A stretch of 64,000 nt of DNA. Source: Sarcocystis neurona. Lineage: Eukaryota; Apicomplexa; Conoidasida; Eucoccidiorida; Sarcocystidae. Shown here one piece after another: positions 22,752 through 35,600 of this stretch (position 1 is its first letter; every line of letters starts with the position of its first letter). A model generated the notes under the pieces. That model did not search any database, was not told the DNA's origin, and saw only the letters and a program-made list of their open reading frames with translations. Made by a program: the position numbers and the translations under genes. Location of the stretch: contig KL647294.1 of NCBI GenBank assembly GCA_000727475.1, positions 1,486,369-1,550,368 on the forward strand, read 5' to 3'.

Positions 22752-24479
22752 ATACGTACACTGCTAAATGGGATGAAGTTCCATACGTGTTCCCTCTGCT
22801 TAGACGACAAGACAGCACAGCAGCCTTTACACACTGCGTCGTCCTCCGTGTACGCATCCTGTACGAAAAGTCCGGAGGGAAAGACGCGGAATCGATTTCG
22901 ATCATCGCGCGTTTACGGCGGCATTTACTCCTGTTTGTATGAGCCCTGTAACAATCTCTGTGAAGTGTGGTCAGCCGTCTTCGGTGCACACGTATCTATT
23001 ATTCTCGTGGAGGAGCATCTCGCTTCTCAACAGTGTTGTTTCCTCCCTTGTGCACACACCTTGCCGTCCTTTTTTTATACGACGTCTTGTATTCTGTTCC
23101 ACCCGATGCGACTAGGTTGCGTCCCTCCTGACTTCAAGACGCATTCAATGAATTCCCTTACATCATACCAACCGGCAATAATAACACGTGCCAGCAGTCG
23201 GCGACGGGCACCTGAATAAAATGGGGACCTGCGATTGCGCGTTGGTGTTTCCTCTCATTCTCCAGTTAGGGCGTTGTATCAAGAAAAATAATGGCTGTCG
23301 CAAAGCCTCCGTGCCTTTCCGCACACGGTGTTCGGCGGCGCTAGAAGGTTGGACGTGTGCATAAATACATACGGGTGCGTAGCGCAGAGATGTACGGCTA
23401 TCTGAAAGCAGCATTTGAGTAATCAACGTGGATACAAGCAGCACACGAGGGGTACCGGGCATCCTTAACCGCTGAACGGTGAGGCTTCTCTGCAGCGTCA
23501 GCTGCATGTCGGAACGGACGCTGTCGCCCCTGCAGCACATCTCAATGGTCGCCCGACTGCCCTCGCTGCGCGGAGACGAAGAACACGTTCCGCGTTGCAT
23601 AAATACGCCCGTTATACTCGTACGTGAAGTCGAGCCTTCCAGCCCGCAGATGCAGTTGCTTCTAGCAGCGCGACGACTTACACAGATACGTGAAGGTATA
23701 TATGCGCCATACATGCAGGGCACACCACCACAGCTCTAGCTTTGAAAAAACACCGTACATGCGAATATATATACGTTTACTGCAGTATGCTTCACAGCGC
23801 TAATAACTGCAGAATTCTGAGGTTTCTCTGCGGCGAACAGAGCTGCGCGCGGAAATGCCGAGGTCTGCAGATGGAGTCAAACGTTTGTTGCCCCGCGCGA
23901 TTTTCCCTTTTGCAGCTACGTAAATACGACTGCAGCGCAGGCATTCTTACCCACGAGTATCGAGTGCGGCGGCAGAACGCGGTATCAGTGGAGCTGCCTC
24001 TTCTGTAGTAAGAGGGTCTTCTTTCACGTAGTCAGGGTGCAGAGGCCATCCCAGGGTGTCCAGTATCTGCAGTTTCACCACGTGTTCCGTCAGACGACAA
24101 CTTGTCAATAAAAGGTGCAATCACAGCAACACATTCTCCCGTTCTACTTCTGGATTGCCGCAACAAAGTTTTTTGACGCAGTGTCCTCATTCCACGCGTT
24201 AACGCGGTGCACACGCAAACTTCTGCGGAGCAGGATTCTATCTCAGGACAGACCCTCTTCGTAACGCCGGGGTCGCTGCAGTATCCGTTTCACATACAGC
24301 AGTCAACGCAGAAGAATGCCCTTCCCATGTTAGGTTTTTCGCAGGACGAGCTCCAAGTCACATCTACCGCTTTTCCAGCAGGACTGCTCCTGCAAGTAGG
24401 TCACCCCTGTCCCCTCCGCTGGTGGCTTCCCTGCATGTCGGGTTCTACTCCTCTAACCAGTGCTCTTCTGCGTACATAA
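22752..24479 (+). CDS. Unidentified plus-strand gene at the P/R boundary, exon-like segments
   Basis: Three stretches look coding. About 22760-22936 reads EVPYVFPLLRRQDSTAAFTH and VLRVRILYEKSGGKDAESIS, before GTATGA. About 23496-23695 reads SERTLSPLQHISMVARLPSL, DEEHVPRCINTPVILVREVE and MQLLLAARRLTQIRE, before GTATAT in phase 1. About 24182-24395 reads TSAEQDSISGQTLFVTPGSL and LPMLGFSQDELQVTSTAFPA, before GTAGGT in phase 0. If the last donor is not used, the frame runs to a stop at 24477-24479, overlapping the antisense ARF-GEF terminus. A minus frame of 186 codons (23163-23723) overlaps and is judged less likely. Product not recognised. Confidence 0.4.
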
Positions 24480-26673
24480 CGCGTGGCTCTGATGCAGGCC
24501 TCGCAGGCGTCCGCGGCTTTTCTGCTGCTGCTGCTCCTGCAGGTTCGGCTGCCCTCGCATTCGGCGGTTCCGGCGAGACTGTTTCGCTACGTCCCCCAAA
24601 ACCGAAGAAAAAGCTGCCTCTCCACCCTCTGCCCGTCCCCGAACGAGGCAGCGAGTACGGAAGCAGCACCGGGGCGCTGGCAGCAGCAGTCTGCTGCCGC
24701 TTCTCCTCAGCAGCAACGGCAGGGATACGCTTCTTAGCTGCAGCAGCATCGCCGCGAGCCGCAGGGTCAGCAGCTGCAGCAGCCGCCTCGCACGAAGCGA
24801 CAGCAACAGGAGCCGCAGGCATTCCAGGGACGGGAAGCTCTCCCACAACAGGAGCAGCAGCCGCTGCAGAAAAACCGGCGTGTTCCTCTGTTGCTGTCCT
24901 TGCGGGGGACGGCGGGGATGTCATGGGCACACCAGTGTCGGTCGCATGCTGTGGAGCAATGGCGTCGCTGTTCAGAACCTTCGTGTGCATCCCTGCTGCT
25001 GCTGCGACGTCGTTGTCTGCTGCTGCTGCTGTGTGCACGATTTCTCCGATGTGGTTCTTTTCCTCACGTGTGGCGGTATCCCTACTAAAGTTAGTAGATG
25101 CTGCACGTTCTTCGACGCTTGACGCGGAAAAGCTGCTGCTCACCACTTCACGGTTGCTTCCCTCTAGTGGATCGGGTGAAACTGCCTCAATGGTGGTTGC
25201 CGCCTGCTGCTGCTGCAGACGCTGGATGCTGTGGACGACGTGGTCCTCTGTTGTATCGCCTACAGAGGGCCGCCACCCTGTTGTCCCATCCGGGAGTTGT
25301 CCTGCTGCTGCGAATTCTCTGGCTCCTTCCCTACGTACGCCTGCCTCCAGTTTTTCCTGCTCCTTGTCTTCGGCCGCATGCGTGTTCTTGATATCCGGTG
25401 CCGCACAACATCCATCCCTGCGTCCGGTCTCTGCGTGTCCCTGCTGCCCTCCACCTGCACCGCTTCCAACGCACCACGCCGCATAGCTAGCACTGCACAC
25501 GTTTTTGTCGCTCCTCGCCTCGTCGACGCTGCTGCTGCTGTTCAACGACTGCTCTCTGCGTTTTTGCTGTTGCATCCAGTGACGTCGGAGCACCGAAGGC
25601 GGAGGCGGGACCGGCGGTGGAGGGGGCGGAGGCGGCGGAGGCGGTCCCCCTGCAAATCGGCGAAGAGGTGCAGGAGAGCTGCCGGGTGCCCCTGGTGCTC
25701 CGGGAAGAAAAGCAGCTGCTGTCGCTGCCGCGGGTGTGTGGTCGTCCGCTGCTGCGTAGACCTGAGACGGATGGCGCAGTGAAGTGCCGTCTTTGTGTTC
25801 TGTTGCGTCGGTCCAGCGCCGTCCCGCTTCCCCCGGTTGCCCCCCTGTCTCTCCCATCGGCTGCGTCTGCTGCAGCTGCTGCTGTCTGGGAGTGTGCAGC
25901 AGCAGTTCATTCCTATGGGCGCGCGCCTCGCTCCGCTCTTCTTCAGCTTGTTGCTGACCCCGCAGCCGCTGCTCCTGCTCTCTCCCGTCCTGCTCCTCTT
26001 GTCCCTCCTTTTGGTGTGCCAGCCCCTCCTGCTGTTGCTGCTGCGTTTCCTCCTCCTGCTGCTGCTGTACGCGTCCTCCTCGCTCCTGTTCCTCCTCCGC
26101 CAGCGCCGGCTTCTGCACTCCCTTTCTCCTCTCCTGCTGCCCCGGAGGTTGACACCTGTCTCGCTGCTGCTGCTGCTGCTGTTGCTGCTCGTGTGGGGTG
26201 TTGCTGCGCGAAGACGCGGCGGAAGGCAGCTTGCTCGAGCCGGCAAGGAGTGAAGGAAGTACAATACAGAGTAGCTCTTTCATTAATCTCGGGAACAGCG
26301 GTGAGATAATTCTGTGTGCCAGGACAAGCAGCAGTTGCTGACTTCTGGTGAGCTGCTGCAGCGCCGCATCTATCCACTGCCGCGATGGCTCTCCGGTTGC
26401 GCCTCCCCCTCCTCCTCCACCAGTCCGCCGACCTCGGCCCAAACTCGGCTCCTCCTGGTGCTGCCGCGGCTGCTGATGCTGCAGCAGGCCGTTTTGCTGG
26501 GGCAGCGGCTGCACTGGCGGATCGTCGAAAGAGAAGTCCGCAGCAGCCGGCGGCGGGAATGCGGGCAGAGCGGCAGCCGCGGCGACATCAGAGAGGAGAG
26601 GCGACGTTATGACCACCAGCAATGTGTTCTTCAAATTTTCTAAGAATGCGTCGCTCACCACCACAGGGGCCTC
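24445..26673 (-). CDS. ARF-GEF exon 12: C-terminus and stop
   Basis: 742 codons plus stop. The acceptor GCGCAG opens with EAPVVSDAFLENLKNTLLVV, resembling the GBF1 motif EAIPESLKNMLLVM. A helix RQWIDAALQQLTRSQQLLL and FPRLMKELLCIVLP follow, equivalent to the last W....FLP.L..EL block. The remaining ~550 residues are a disordered tail: poly-Gln, an acidic EEEQE segment, a poly-Pro run near 25620, and Ala/Glu/Ser-rich sequence ending EEHWLEE. The stop is at 24445-24447. Confidence 0.85.
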   Translation of the reverse strand, partial: EAPVVVSDAFLENLKNTLLVVITSPLLSDVAAAAALPAFPPPAAADFSFDDPPVQPLPQQNGLLQHQQPRQHQEEPSLGRGRRTGGGGGGGATGEPSRQWIDAALQQLTRSQQLLLVLAHRIISPLFPRLMKELLCIVLPSLLAGSSKLPSAASSRSNTPHEQQQQQQQQRDRCQPPGQQERRKGVQKPALAEEEQERGGRVQQQQEEETQQQQQEGLAHQKEGQEEQDGREQEQRLRGQQQAEEERSEARAHRNELLLHTPRQQQLQQTQPMGETGGQPGEAGRRWTDATEHKDGTSLRHPSQVYAAADDHTPAAATAAAFLPGAPGAPGSSPAPLRRFAGGPPPPPPPPPPPVPPPPSVLRRHWMQQQKRREQSLNSSSSVDEARSDKNVCSASYAAWCVGSGAGGGQQGHAETGRRDGCCAAPDIKNTHAAEDKEQEKLEAGVRREGAREFAAAGQLPDGTTGWRPSVGDTTEDHVVHSIQRLQQQQAATTIEAVSPDPLEGSNREVVSSSFSASSVEERAASTNFSRDTATREEKNHIGEIVHTAAAADNDVAAAAGMHTKVLNSDAIAPQHATDTGVPMTSPPSPARTATEEHAGFSAAAAAPVVGELPVPGMPAAPVAVASCEAAAAAADPAARGDAAAAKKRIPAVAAEEKRQQTAAASAPVLLPYSLPRSGTGRGWRGSFFFGFGGRSETVSPEPPNARAAEPAGAAAAEKPRTPARPASEPRVMYAEEHWLEE

Positions 26674-29600
26674 CTGCGCGCAGCATCAGCAGCAGCAGGA
26701 ACAGCATTAGCAACGGGTACCGTTGAAAATACAGAAGCAACAGCTTGCATCGCCGCTATCCTTGCACATACACGGAGAGACACGGGAGGAAATTATATCT
26801 CGAACATTGTCGTCCCCTTCGTATTTCCATGTATGTCTCCTCTTGGATACAGATACACACTTGCAAGTCCACAAACACGTCTACATACACGTTTAGAGAA
26901 GCGTGACCAGATGCACACGTTGATTGATATGTGCTAGTCACAGCAGGTTTCAACGGTGAGGATACTCGCGGCAAAAAGGAGAGAACCAGCGGTCGCCCCC
27001 TGCTGTGGCGTCGCAACATACCACGCGCTCGGCGACAGCAGCAGCCCCATGTGCGCGCAGCTTTCTCCGGAGTGGCTACATGAGGATGAACACCCGGTTA
27101 CACCAGCAGATCACCAACGGCAGCAAGCGCAGCCGCTGCGGAACAGCGTGGAATGCGGGACAAGCGCAGCAGGTATAGCGCTAGCAAGCGTAGGATACAG
27201 CAGGAGCGGCAGTTTCCGCAGCCCGTCGCTGCGCACCTTCCTAAAAGAGCTCGCAGAAGCAGCACCAACGCCAGGAGAGCACGGCTTCAGTAGAACAGCA
27301 GCAGCTGGTGTGGACAGCAGCGTCCACAGCACGTGCAGCACCACTCAGCAGTAAGCAGCAGCCTGCAGCTGACGACAGGCGACCACTGCTCTTGCATAAC
27401 AGCAGTAGCCACAGGGGCGCGTCTGCACAGAGACGGCAGGAGCAGGCGTGTGGCAGCAGGCGCAGCAGAAACAGCAGCAGCAAGACCGAAGGACGTGGGA
27501 CGCACGCAGGTTTACAGCGAGCAGCAGCAACAGTTGCACCACACGCGCGCTCTCCTCCAGCGGCAGACACAGCTATCGGACGACAGCGCGCGCAGCAGCA
27601 GCAAGATTGCACCAGCGGCAGCAGGAAGCACCAGCACGGCGCATGCTGCGACAGATTGATCTCTGCAACAAAGACTGGTTTACTGACATTCACAGCGTCA
27701 GCAAGGGGGGAACCTACCGCTGCTTGGACAACGAGGAGTTGAATGAACTGCAGCAGTGGGGGCAGCAACAGCTGCAGTCCGCCCTGTGTGGCAGCACTAA
27801 TAGCAGCAGCCGCGTCACCGCCGAATTTCGGCAGCAGCTGAGTATCGTACACAAGCCAAAAAAGACGGCGATCTTCGTTTTCCTCTTGGGCCGTTGCCGG
27901 CTCCTCCGCCCCTGCTGCTGCTTCTCCTTCTTCAGTCTCAATTCCTGCTCGGCCTTGCCCTCCAGCGGTGCGCGGAGAGCGATGCTCCTGCTGAATCAGG
28001 TGCTCCGACTGTTGCTGCTGTTGCTGGTGCGGCAGGGCCCCACTGGCTCCTGCTGCTGCGACGCCTGCGTCAGGAAAATTCCGTGGTGCTGCTGCTGCTG
28101 CTTCCTGAACCGGAAGGCGACTCAGAGGGAGCAGCGGCTGCGCCAGCAGCTCGAGATGAGAAAGCAGCAGTCGGCAAACCAGACTCGCCGACGCAGCGCG
28201 ACGCTGCAGGACCTGCAGCAGCAGCAGGGGCAACAACGTCAGCACCAGCGTCAGCACCAACAGCAGCACGGGCAAAAACGGCTGCCGTGTGCTCCGCACA
28301 CAACAGCCGTAGCAACTATACACGGCCTCCTGCAGCAGCTGCAGACGTAGGCGAACATAGCGAACATCAGCAGAAGGCTTTGGTGGTAAACAAGAGCAAC
28401 GTCGTATAAAGCAGCTGCGCAAGGAACCGCATTCCCAGCAGCAGCAACACCAATAAAGGATAAGATGGCAGGACCGGCAAAAAAAAAGTAGCAGCACCAC
28501 CACTACCAGGCGCAGAACCCTGTGGCGAGCTGCACACGCCAGCAGCGACGAGACGCGCTGCGCGCGGTCAGCGACGCGTAGCCGCTGTGCGTGCAGTCTT
28601 CCCCTCATCGATCTAAACCAACACGAGCATCCTCAGTACATCTATCACGCATATAAATATGTATACATATATAGATATATATATGAGCGCCTGGGTGAGA
28701 TTCGTCTGTACACATATACACAGGCAGCTGTCTCCACGTAGAGACGGTCGCGCCCCTTTTATATATATGTGAGCGCCTGGGTGAGACACGTCCATACACA
28801 TGTACACAGAGACGTGTCTACACATATAGACGGTCGCGTCCCTTTTCATATATACGTGCGCCTGTGCGAGACATATCTATATGCGTATACACAGTCAGGT
28901 GTCTACACATATACATGCGACCGCGCCGCCTAACACGCGGATGCGGGGAGATACTCAAAAGCACGGCAGAACTGGATAACTACGCGCAGGTGTGTGACTA
29001 ACACCCTTAGACATGCAAATATACACGACTATTCTCACGAAAAGAGCAGCACACAACACCTATGCCGGGCGTGCGCCAGGCGCGTGTACATATATATATA
29101 TATATAAACACATGTTTACGGGTAAAGACAGACTTTCTGCGCCCCCCTTGTTCACGCTTGTGCGCTGGTAGGAACACCTGCTCTGCGTGCTGCTCGACGG
29201 GCAGAGAGAGGGAGAGAAGCAGGAGCAAAGCCGCTCTGCCAAACGCACATCCACTCGCACACCTCTGTCCGCGTATACATCTATACTTTCCTATATGCAC
29301 AGTCTTTATGCGTATCCACATACATATGCAGATATATATACATATATGTATCTATCTATCTATATATATATATGTATACGTATGCGTATACACATGCCTG
29401 TACGCAGTAGCAGAACACAGACGCACATAGAGCCACGTATGCGTCTACAGACACATGCAACACACACACACACATACATACACCATCGATCCGCTTTTAT
29501 AAGTACTTGGAGTTCTCTCTTTTTAAGTAGGTCATATATACAAGTAGTCGTCCAGCCGTACTTCTTCTGCCCCTAGAGATGCAACTGCAGCCTCGAGAGT

Positions 29601-32600
29601 GTAGCGCCTGCTCATCGGAGCGGCCATCCATGCCGCAGGAGCAGCAGAGCAGCTCTCCGCTGGTAGAGTATATGGGCCTTCCGTCACATTTGCTGCTGCT
29701 GTCGCCGCCCCACGACTGACGGCTGCGGCGCCTTCCTCGTCCCGGTGGTGCGTCCTCTGTTGGGCGAGACTCTCTGCTTCAGCTTCATCTTCTTCTGTCT
29801 CACGCTTCTGCTGCTCGTTTTCCACACGCTCCTGCCGCTGCTGCTGCTGCCGGTCCTCCTCCTCCCTCTCCACCACCACCACCTGCTGCTGCTGCTCGTT
29901 CGATCGGTGCGCCGGCTGCTTCGAGAAGTCAAAGCCTGACTTCTGCTGTTCTCCAGCAGCAGCAGACGCTTTCGCATCGGCATCATCTGACGCACCCGCA
30001 AAATCTTCTTCCGTGTCGCCAGTAACAGCAGAAGTCCCAGAGTACAAATCAGCGACGGGATCGACCGCGCCCGTGCTGCTGCTGCTGCTGCCGGTCGGGC
30101 TTCTGCTGTTGGCGAAGTCCTTGCCCAGAGATGAAGCTTCAAATGGATAGTGGAACTCATATGTGAGGAGTGAGAAAAGCACTCGCTCGAGCAGCAGACG
30201 CCATACCGCAGGACTTGTCGCAAGCTTTTGCATAGGTCGGGTCACCAACTTCGCGTACGCCGCTGCTGCTGCTGCCGCTGCTGCGTCCGGCTTTGTCACT
30301 GCTCCTTCTGCTGCTACCCCTCCCTCTTCTTCCTTCGTGCTGCGGCTGGCGTCGCGACCGCCAGTCGCTTCAGCAGCGGCAGAGCCAGCCCCGTCGTCAT
30401 TGTTCTCCACGGCTTGCCTGTTGCTGGTGTTGGTGTTGCTCCTGCTGCCGTACTGCGGCGGGGACGGAGGAGGAGGAGGCGGCGGCGGCGGAGGGGCGGC
30501 GGCGCGCAGCAGCTGGTGCTGCAAATACTGGCATTACAGCAGCAACAGCAGCAGAGCAGCAGCGGCAGCAGTCGGCGCGTAGCAGTAGTCGTACGGGACA
30601 TGTCAACAACGAAACGCACCAGCTGCAGGCGCCTGTTTCTGCCTCCGCCTCCACCAAGGAAATGCACACACGCGTCACATACACGTCTGCAGCGGCAGGA
30701 GCAGCAGTTTACACCGCGACAAGCTACGGAAGCGCGACGGTTCTTCCTCCTCTTCGCATATAGGCGCTGTGGGGCACCTCTGCCAACAGCAACTCCGCAC
30801 GAACCCCCTCAGTCCTGCCCAGACAGTTCTTAAATACATACACGTACGTGTACATACTTATACATCCATATATATGCGCACGTATACGGACATATCTGGT
30901 GATTCGTAGGAAGAACTTGGGACACGCGCACACATACAGACAGACACTTCCACGCTAACTTGGTCGGCGCTCCAGACGAACGCAGTGCTGCCGCTCGCGG
31001 CTTCCCCCTCGCACGCACATGTACAGACACGACTCAAAGCCAAAGGCGGACGCCCTTTCACGCAGGTCCACGCCTCTCCACCCATGGAGACAGCCACTTG
31101 CACCTCGCCGTGACGACGCAGAATTTCCCCCTCTGTTCTTCGCGTGGTCTACGACGTCAAGCGGAGAGACTGTCTTGCCCACGGCAAGGCGCTGCTGCAG
31201 CCGTTCGCCCGTCCGCAGGCGCGCTGACCCACATATCTGTCTCTCCTCAACACCGCGCAGCAGTCTACGAGCACCCTCGCCCTCTGTCACGATGCCGACT
31301 CTGTTCTTCACCCACGCATTTTCACCTTCTCGTTGCCGACAAGTGAAGATACATACATATATACATGTGTGAACCCACCAGTAGGCGTGTTGTGTCTTTA
31401 CAGTTGCAGTTGCACAAATGCATGCGAGGACGCACTCCGCGAGAAAACGTGCGATGCACAAGTGTACATAGACCCACCTACGTGTATATATATATATATA
31501 TATAGGGGTACAGGGAAGAAGGCGGGGCGTCGCCCGCTCGTGACGCGTGAAGAACAGGCAGCCACTTCCCTTCCTCGCAGCCACTTCCCTTCCTCGCAGC
31601 CACTTCCCTTCCTCCCCCACCTCCCGTTCGTCACACGGCGGTGTGTGAAGGCGGCTCTGCACCAGCACGGGAGGAGAATCCGCGCAGCAGCGGTTGCAGC
31701 AGTAGCAGTCGCGGCAGACGGAGGACTCCTGGGAAGGGAGGTGGTGCGCCTGTGCCAGTGGCACCGGCTGCGTGCGTCGCTCGTACACGTGTGTCGAGTT
31801 CGTCTACGTTGTTGTCTTGGAGAACAACAAGAAATGAAGCAACGAGACTGTCATCCTTGGTGTCCCCTACAGATGTGCGTGTGCACAGACAAAGAGGCTT
31901 CTTCCGCTGAAAACGCACGTCCCCTCCCTATGCGTCATGTACACAGCAACCACCCAGCCTCACTCGTCCACCCAAAGGGAGACACACAGAGAGACAGACA
32001 GAGTGAGAGGGAGACGGAGAGACAGAGAGAGATACGGAGAGAGATACAGAGAGTGAGAGGGAGACAGAAAGAGTGAGAGGGAGACAGAGACAGAGAGACG
32101 CAGACACCGAGACAGAGAGACAGAGAGACAGAGAGAGAGACGGAGAGACAGAGAGGGACAGATAGAGTGAGAGACAGACAGAGTGAGAGACAGAGAGAGG
32201 GAGACGGAGAGACAGACAGAGAGGGAGTGTGGGAGACGGAGAGACAGAGAAAGAAAGACAGAGAGAGACAGAGAAACACAGAGACGGAGACAGAGAGAGA
32301 GACACAGAAAGAGAGATACAGCCAGAGTGAGAGGGGGACGGAGAGAGAGAGACGGAGACACAGAGGCAGACAGGGAGACAGAGACAGAGAGACGGAGACA
32401 CATAGACAGAGACACAGGGAGAGAGAGACAGAGAGGAACAGAGACAGGGAGACGTTTACATATACACCTTTTCTGAAGTGTGTGGATATAACGGATCCAG
32501 ACTTGCGGGCCGTGCGCTGCCCAGGGATTTTGTACGAGCTTCCAGCCCAGTGGCTACAGGCGTCTGCGTGCACCCTGCCCCGTCGTCCTACGTGCAGCAA

Positions 32601-35600
32601 CTTGGGGCGTACAAACCAACGCATGCGTAGACACCCAGGCAGACGCGCTCCACACACATACACTCACACACACCTCCCTCCCTCCCTGTACACCCACGAA
32701 TACACGTGCGGCGCAGAGAAGTAGACACGCGCGAACAAATCTACCCGTACACGTATCCACGGTCTTCTCTCTTTTTTTTTCTCTCTCTCTCTGACAGGTA
32801 GGCACGTATAACGGCGTGAATCCGTGTAGGTGTATATGCCGCGGGAGAGCAAGGAGAAGGAGCGCAGCCGCACGTTCACAGAGAGGGAAGAAGCACATGA
32901 AACTCACGCCGAGGGCCTGAATGCGGACCGGCTTCGGTCCGACGGCGCAGGCGATGGCAAGTGTCTGCAGCACTTTTATCCACTTGATAGCGAGATCTTC
33001 AATGTTGAAGAAACAAAAAGGTGCTTCAGCCGTCTGTTGTCCGGGAAGCAAACAACCTCCGCAGCTCTCGTTCTGCTCTTTTGCTTCCGCTGCCGCTGCG
33101 GGGGCTCCTCTTCCTACACGTGCAGGAGGTCGTCCTGACGTTTTTTCGGCTGTTCCTGTGCCTGCCGTTGTTCCTGCGGTCGCGGCGGCCACAGGAGCAG
33201 CAGCAGCCGCTGCTGTTGCCGAGACTGCTTCCACGTCAATTCCTGCGTCTGCTGCTCTTCGCGCTGCTGCGACCGCAGCCGCTGCCTTCAGCACTGATGG
33301 GAGCAGCTCGTCGAGAAGTTTCAGTGCAGCTAGATTCGCTCCGTAGCACACTGCCCCATGTCTGAAGGACAGCCGCTCTGCTGCTGCTGCTGCTGTTGCT
33401 CCGGCAGCTGCTGCGGTTCTGCTGCTGGTTGTATAGTACGGACCTTCTTCTGCTTCATCCTCCTGCAGCTGCTCCTCTCGCCAACAACCGTAGTCGCTCG
33501 TTTCCTGCTGCTGCAGTTGCTGCTGTTCGGCAGAGACGTCGAGGGCTGCGCGACCCAGCCATCTTTTCGTCGCGGAAGAGGAAGACACAGCAGGAGCAGC
33601 TGCTGCAGCAGCCTGACCTCGTGCTCCGGCGGTTTGAGCCCGGCTTTCTTCCTGGGAGCGACCCTCTCCTTCGAGCATCATCCACGACGCAACACCACCT
33701 GTGCCTCCCTCGTGCGGCTGCTGCTGCAGCTCTCCCTCTGGGTGCTGCAGCTGCTGCTGCAGGAGCAGCTGCCGCCTTCTGTACAACAGAGAAGGTGGCA
33801 GAGGAGGAGAATGAACGCTGAACGCGAGCAGCGTCTGGAGCAGCCCCTGCAGGTGTCGCGGCTGCACGAGCCGCAGCAACAACTGCGGCTGCTGCAGCAG
33901 CCACTCCAGCAGGCGGACGCCTGCACCGGCGAGCAGCTGCTGCTGTTCGCGAAGCAGCAGCAACGACGCAGGAAGAGGAGAGGGCGGGAGAAAAGGAGGG
34001 AGAGGCGCCGCGCGCTGCAGCAGCGCCAGCAGAAGGTCCATCATCAACGGGGTCCCACACAAGGAAACGACGCTGCTTCTGCTTTGCTGATTATAAAGCA
34101 GGTCCTACAACAGCAGCAACCGCAGCAGCAGACGCAGCACCCCACACCAACGGCGCTCCGGTGTGCTGCTGCGGGTCAAAGGAGCGACAACACGACAGCC
34201 CCAGCAGCAGCGAAGCACAGGAGAGAGCAGCAGGCGACGGTGCACCAGCGGCACAGCGAAAGACGGGCGACAGCCGCCCGGGCGAAACTGCAGCAATAAC
34301 AGGCGGAGACCTGCTGGCAGCAAACCAACTGGCACCCCCAGGACTCAACGACCGGGCAGCAAAAACCGGCAGATGAAGAAGAGGATCCACACAGACGCTG
34401 CGTCACGACAAGGATCCCGCAAAGAGGCACGGCAGGATGCATGCGCCGCCCATCAAGACATACAATGATACGTAGAGAAAAGAGTGCAGAAGAGCACTGA
34501 AGTGGACATGCGTATTTGGAGAGAGGGAGACAGCACGAGAAAATAAGAGAAGCAGAGACACACCTACAGAGAGAAAGAGGGCGAGCGACAAAGGAGAGAC
34601 ACAGAGAAGACTATGACGTATACGTATGCAATACAAACATGTGTAGGGCAAGTGCGCGGGTGGAAGAGACGTACAAGGGACCCGTGTATATAGAGGAAGA
34701 GACAGCACGAGAAAAGACAGAAAGAGAAGCTCTCGTGGAGACACGTCTCCGGAGACAAAGCAAGAGAGCGCGACAGATACAGCAAAAGAGAAAACTCCAA
34801 CATATACGTACACAAACACACACCTGTATGGACGGAGAGAAAGACTGCGAGACATAGAAAAAGAGAGATAACTACAACGAACACGTATACATACACACAC
34901 ACCTATACATAGAGACAGAGCGAGAAAAGGGAAACTCTATGCCGTATACGTATACATGCGCACATGTAGATGCATCTACAGAGAAAGAGAGGAGGAGGGC
35001 GGAAAGGAGAAAATCCGTAGCGTATACGTATACACAGCGACAGATGAAGAAAGACAGATAAGTATAACGTATAGGGACACATACGCACACACCTACGTGT
35101 ACATATAGAGAGGGCGAGACGAGAAGGACGATACAAATCTACGATCTATACGTACACGCACACACACATACATACACACACGTACACGCGTAGAGAGACA
35201 GAAGGAGAGGGCGCCCACGGGAGCACGACACTATAACACACACATATACATCCATATATATATGACACGTGTGTGTAGAGGCACAGAGGGACAGAGAACG
35301 AGACTGCTCTCGGGTATGCGGAAAGCAAGTCCAAGTTTCTGTGCTCTCGCATGATACGAAAGTGGGGCACGCGTCGATTCGTCTGCATGCAAGCGCTTCG
35401 CCCCCCCGCCCTCCCTGCGGACCCCCCTCCTTGCAGCTGCAGGTCGTCCACACACATACACACAGGCATGCTTCCCTCCTTCTCTGCGACAGCGTCGCTC
35501 TCGTTGCCGGGCCCCCCGGTCAACAAGACGGCAGCCGCGAGCGGGCTGCGCACCCCCTACTACTTCGACGACGCGGCTGGGCGGTCTCTGTCTCTGGTCT

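Noticed and set aside
24422..25486. 354-codon plus-strand frame
   Set aside because: Antisense shadow of ARF-GEF exon 12: triplet repeats keep the reverse frame open and its composition is Ala/Ser/Cys/Leu-biased.
28620..29430. Possible CRISPR-like or centromeric array
   Set aside because: Unit lengths vary, units lack regular unique spacers, and the host is clearly eukaryotic; an ordinary intronic minisatellite explains it.
31928..32663. Long Ser/Leu/Val/Cys- or Arg/Glu-rich frames on both strands
   Set aside because: They are translations of (GA/GACA)n repeat, which lacks stops in every frame; no conserved sequence.
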